From positions 541,557 to 605,556 of the forward strand of contig JAKMXF010000011.1 in the NCBI GenBank assembly GCA_024704765.1: a DNA stretch of 64,000 nucleotides, given 5' to 3'. Below, piece after piece: positions 63,902 to 64,000 of the stretch. The translations under genes were made by a program, and so were the position numbers. The notes beneath the pieces are model-generated. The model did no database searches. It was not told the origin of the DNA and was given only the letters and a program-made list of their open reading frames with translations. Position 1 is the first letter of the stretch. Every line of letters starts with the position of its first letter. This stretch comes from Oopsacas minuta (taxonomy: Eukaryota; Porifera; Hexactinellida; Lyssacinosida; Leucopsacidae).

Positions 63902-64000
63902 GTATTGCCTCTAAGCTTCTAATTGAAATACATTGACAAACAAGTATTCTAATCTTCACTATCATATTTAGTGAATCAATTTGGAGAGAAGATTGATCCA
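60043..64000 (+). CDS. Multi-exon Ig-domain surface protein, tandem three-exon cassettes (partial)
   Basis: Exons, all flanked by GT-AG and all phase 1: A1 60043-60270, B1 60393-60635, C1 60952-61221, A2 61405-61707, B2 61879-62130, C2 62247-62516, A3 62768-63070, B3 63316-63564, C3 63632-63901, A4 63972 onward. A exons encode canonical Ig folds (for example TTLYCITD ... VIWKYEDL ... GYYSCYVTE). B exons encode a shorter Ig-like domain (LLCNKPDNS ... LECF). C exons begin GPP(V/E)I, carry GRWQxPxxT and GxYKFY, and lack the Cys pair. Such symmetrical modules suit shuffling. No signal-peptide exon is seen in the 300 bases after ODAD3. A1 lacks the VYPFGEKI start, and B1 has an in-frame TAA at 60602, so unit 1 may be decayed. 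Probably a cell-surface receptor or adhesion protein; its C-terminus lies beyond the window. Confidence 0.75.
61755..61875. mobile_element. MITE, 'cgttataacgaagtg' family, copy 2, abutting a splice acceptor
   Basis: The left end reads gtaaactctctttataacga and the right end cactttgttttaacgagaat (then tatact) is its inverse. The element ends within three bases of the ttag acceptor of Ig exon B2 (61879), so its terminal repeat supplies the polypyrimidine-like tract. A relative lies at 52971-53129. Confidence 0.6.

Overview
This is a eukaryotic, AT-rich, gene-dense window, most likely from an early-branching animal; a sponge is my best guess. The evidence is the gene set: ODAD3/CCDC151 of motile cilia, Ku80, a WDFY1/2-type WD-FYVE protein, SmB, a Maf-type bZIP, a Skeletor-like DM13/DOMON protein, laccase-like multicopper oxidases, a VWA-Hint protein and Ig-module exons. 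Many genes are single-exon, introns are short with GT-AG ends, and small DNA transposons are everywhere. The species is inferred, not proven.

Layout. 1-9 kb: Skeletor-like GPI-type surface protein (+), C2H2 zinc-finger protein (-), small Maf-like bZIP (+). 9.7-14 kb: first two exons of a BRIP1/FANCJ helicase (-) with no rest of gene, a 5S rRNA gene (-), SmB (-). 15-21 kb: gene fragments, a fold-back element with 229-bp arms, a small AT-hook/coiled-coil ORF and a broken carbohydrate sulfotransferase. 21-28 kb: VWA-Hint protein (-), an hAT derivative with its target duplication, a multi-pass membrane protein (+). 27.6-30 kb: dead mariner and an hAT fragment. 30-39.3 kb: two multicopper oxidase genes head to head, one intact (-) and one with two frameshifts (+), with a decayed Transib/RAG1-like transposase between them. 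39-44 kb: nested transposon debris, including Tc1-like pieces. 44-55 kb: NHL propeller (+), Ku80 (+), C2H2 protein (+) with a partial duplicate carrying a near-identical tract, WD-FYVE protein (+), second 5S rRNA gene (+). 55.6-59.7 kb: ODAD3 in five exons (+). 60-64 kb: a tandem array of phase-1 Ig-like exons in an A-B-C order, running off the window.

How genes work together: there is no operon-like logic. Neighbours have unrelated roles (ciliary dynein docking, end joining, splicing, endosomal signalling, extracellular oxidation, cell surface). The most notable items are the Transib/RAG1-like relic, the repeating three-exon Ig cassette with a nonsense codon in its first unit, the mosaic oxidase pair, and two identical 5S genes dispersed on opposite strands. 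Gene models rest on open frames, splice signals and remembered family motifs; no search or RNA evidence was available.
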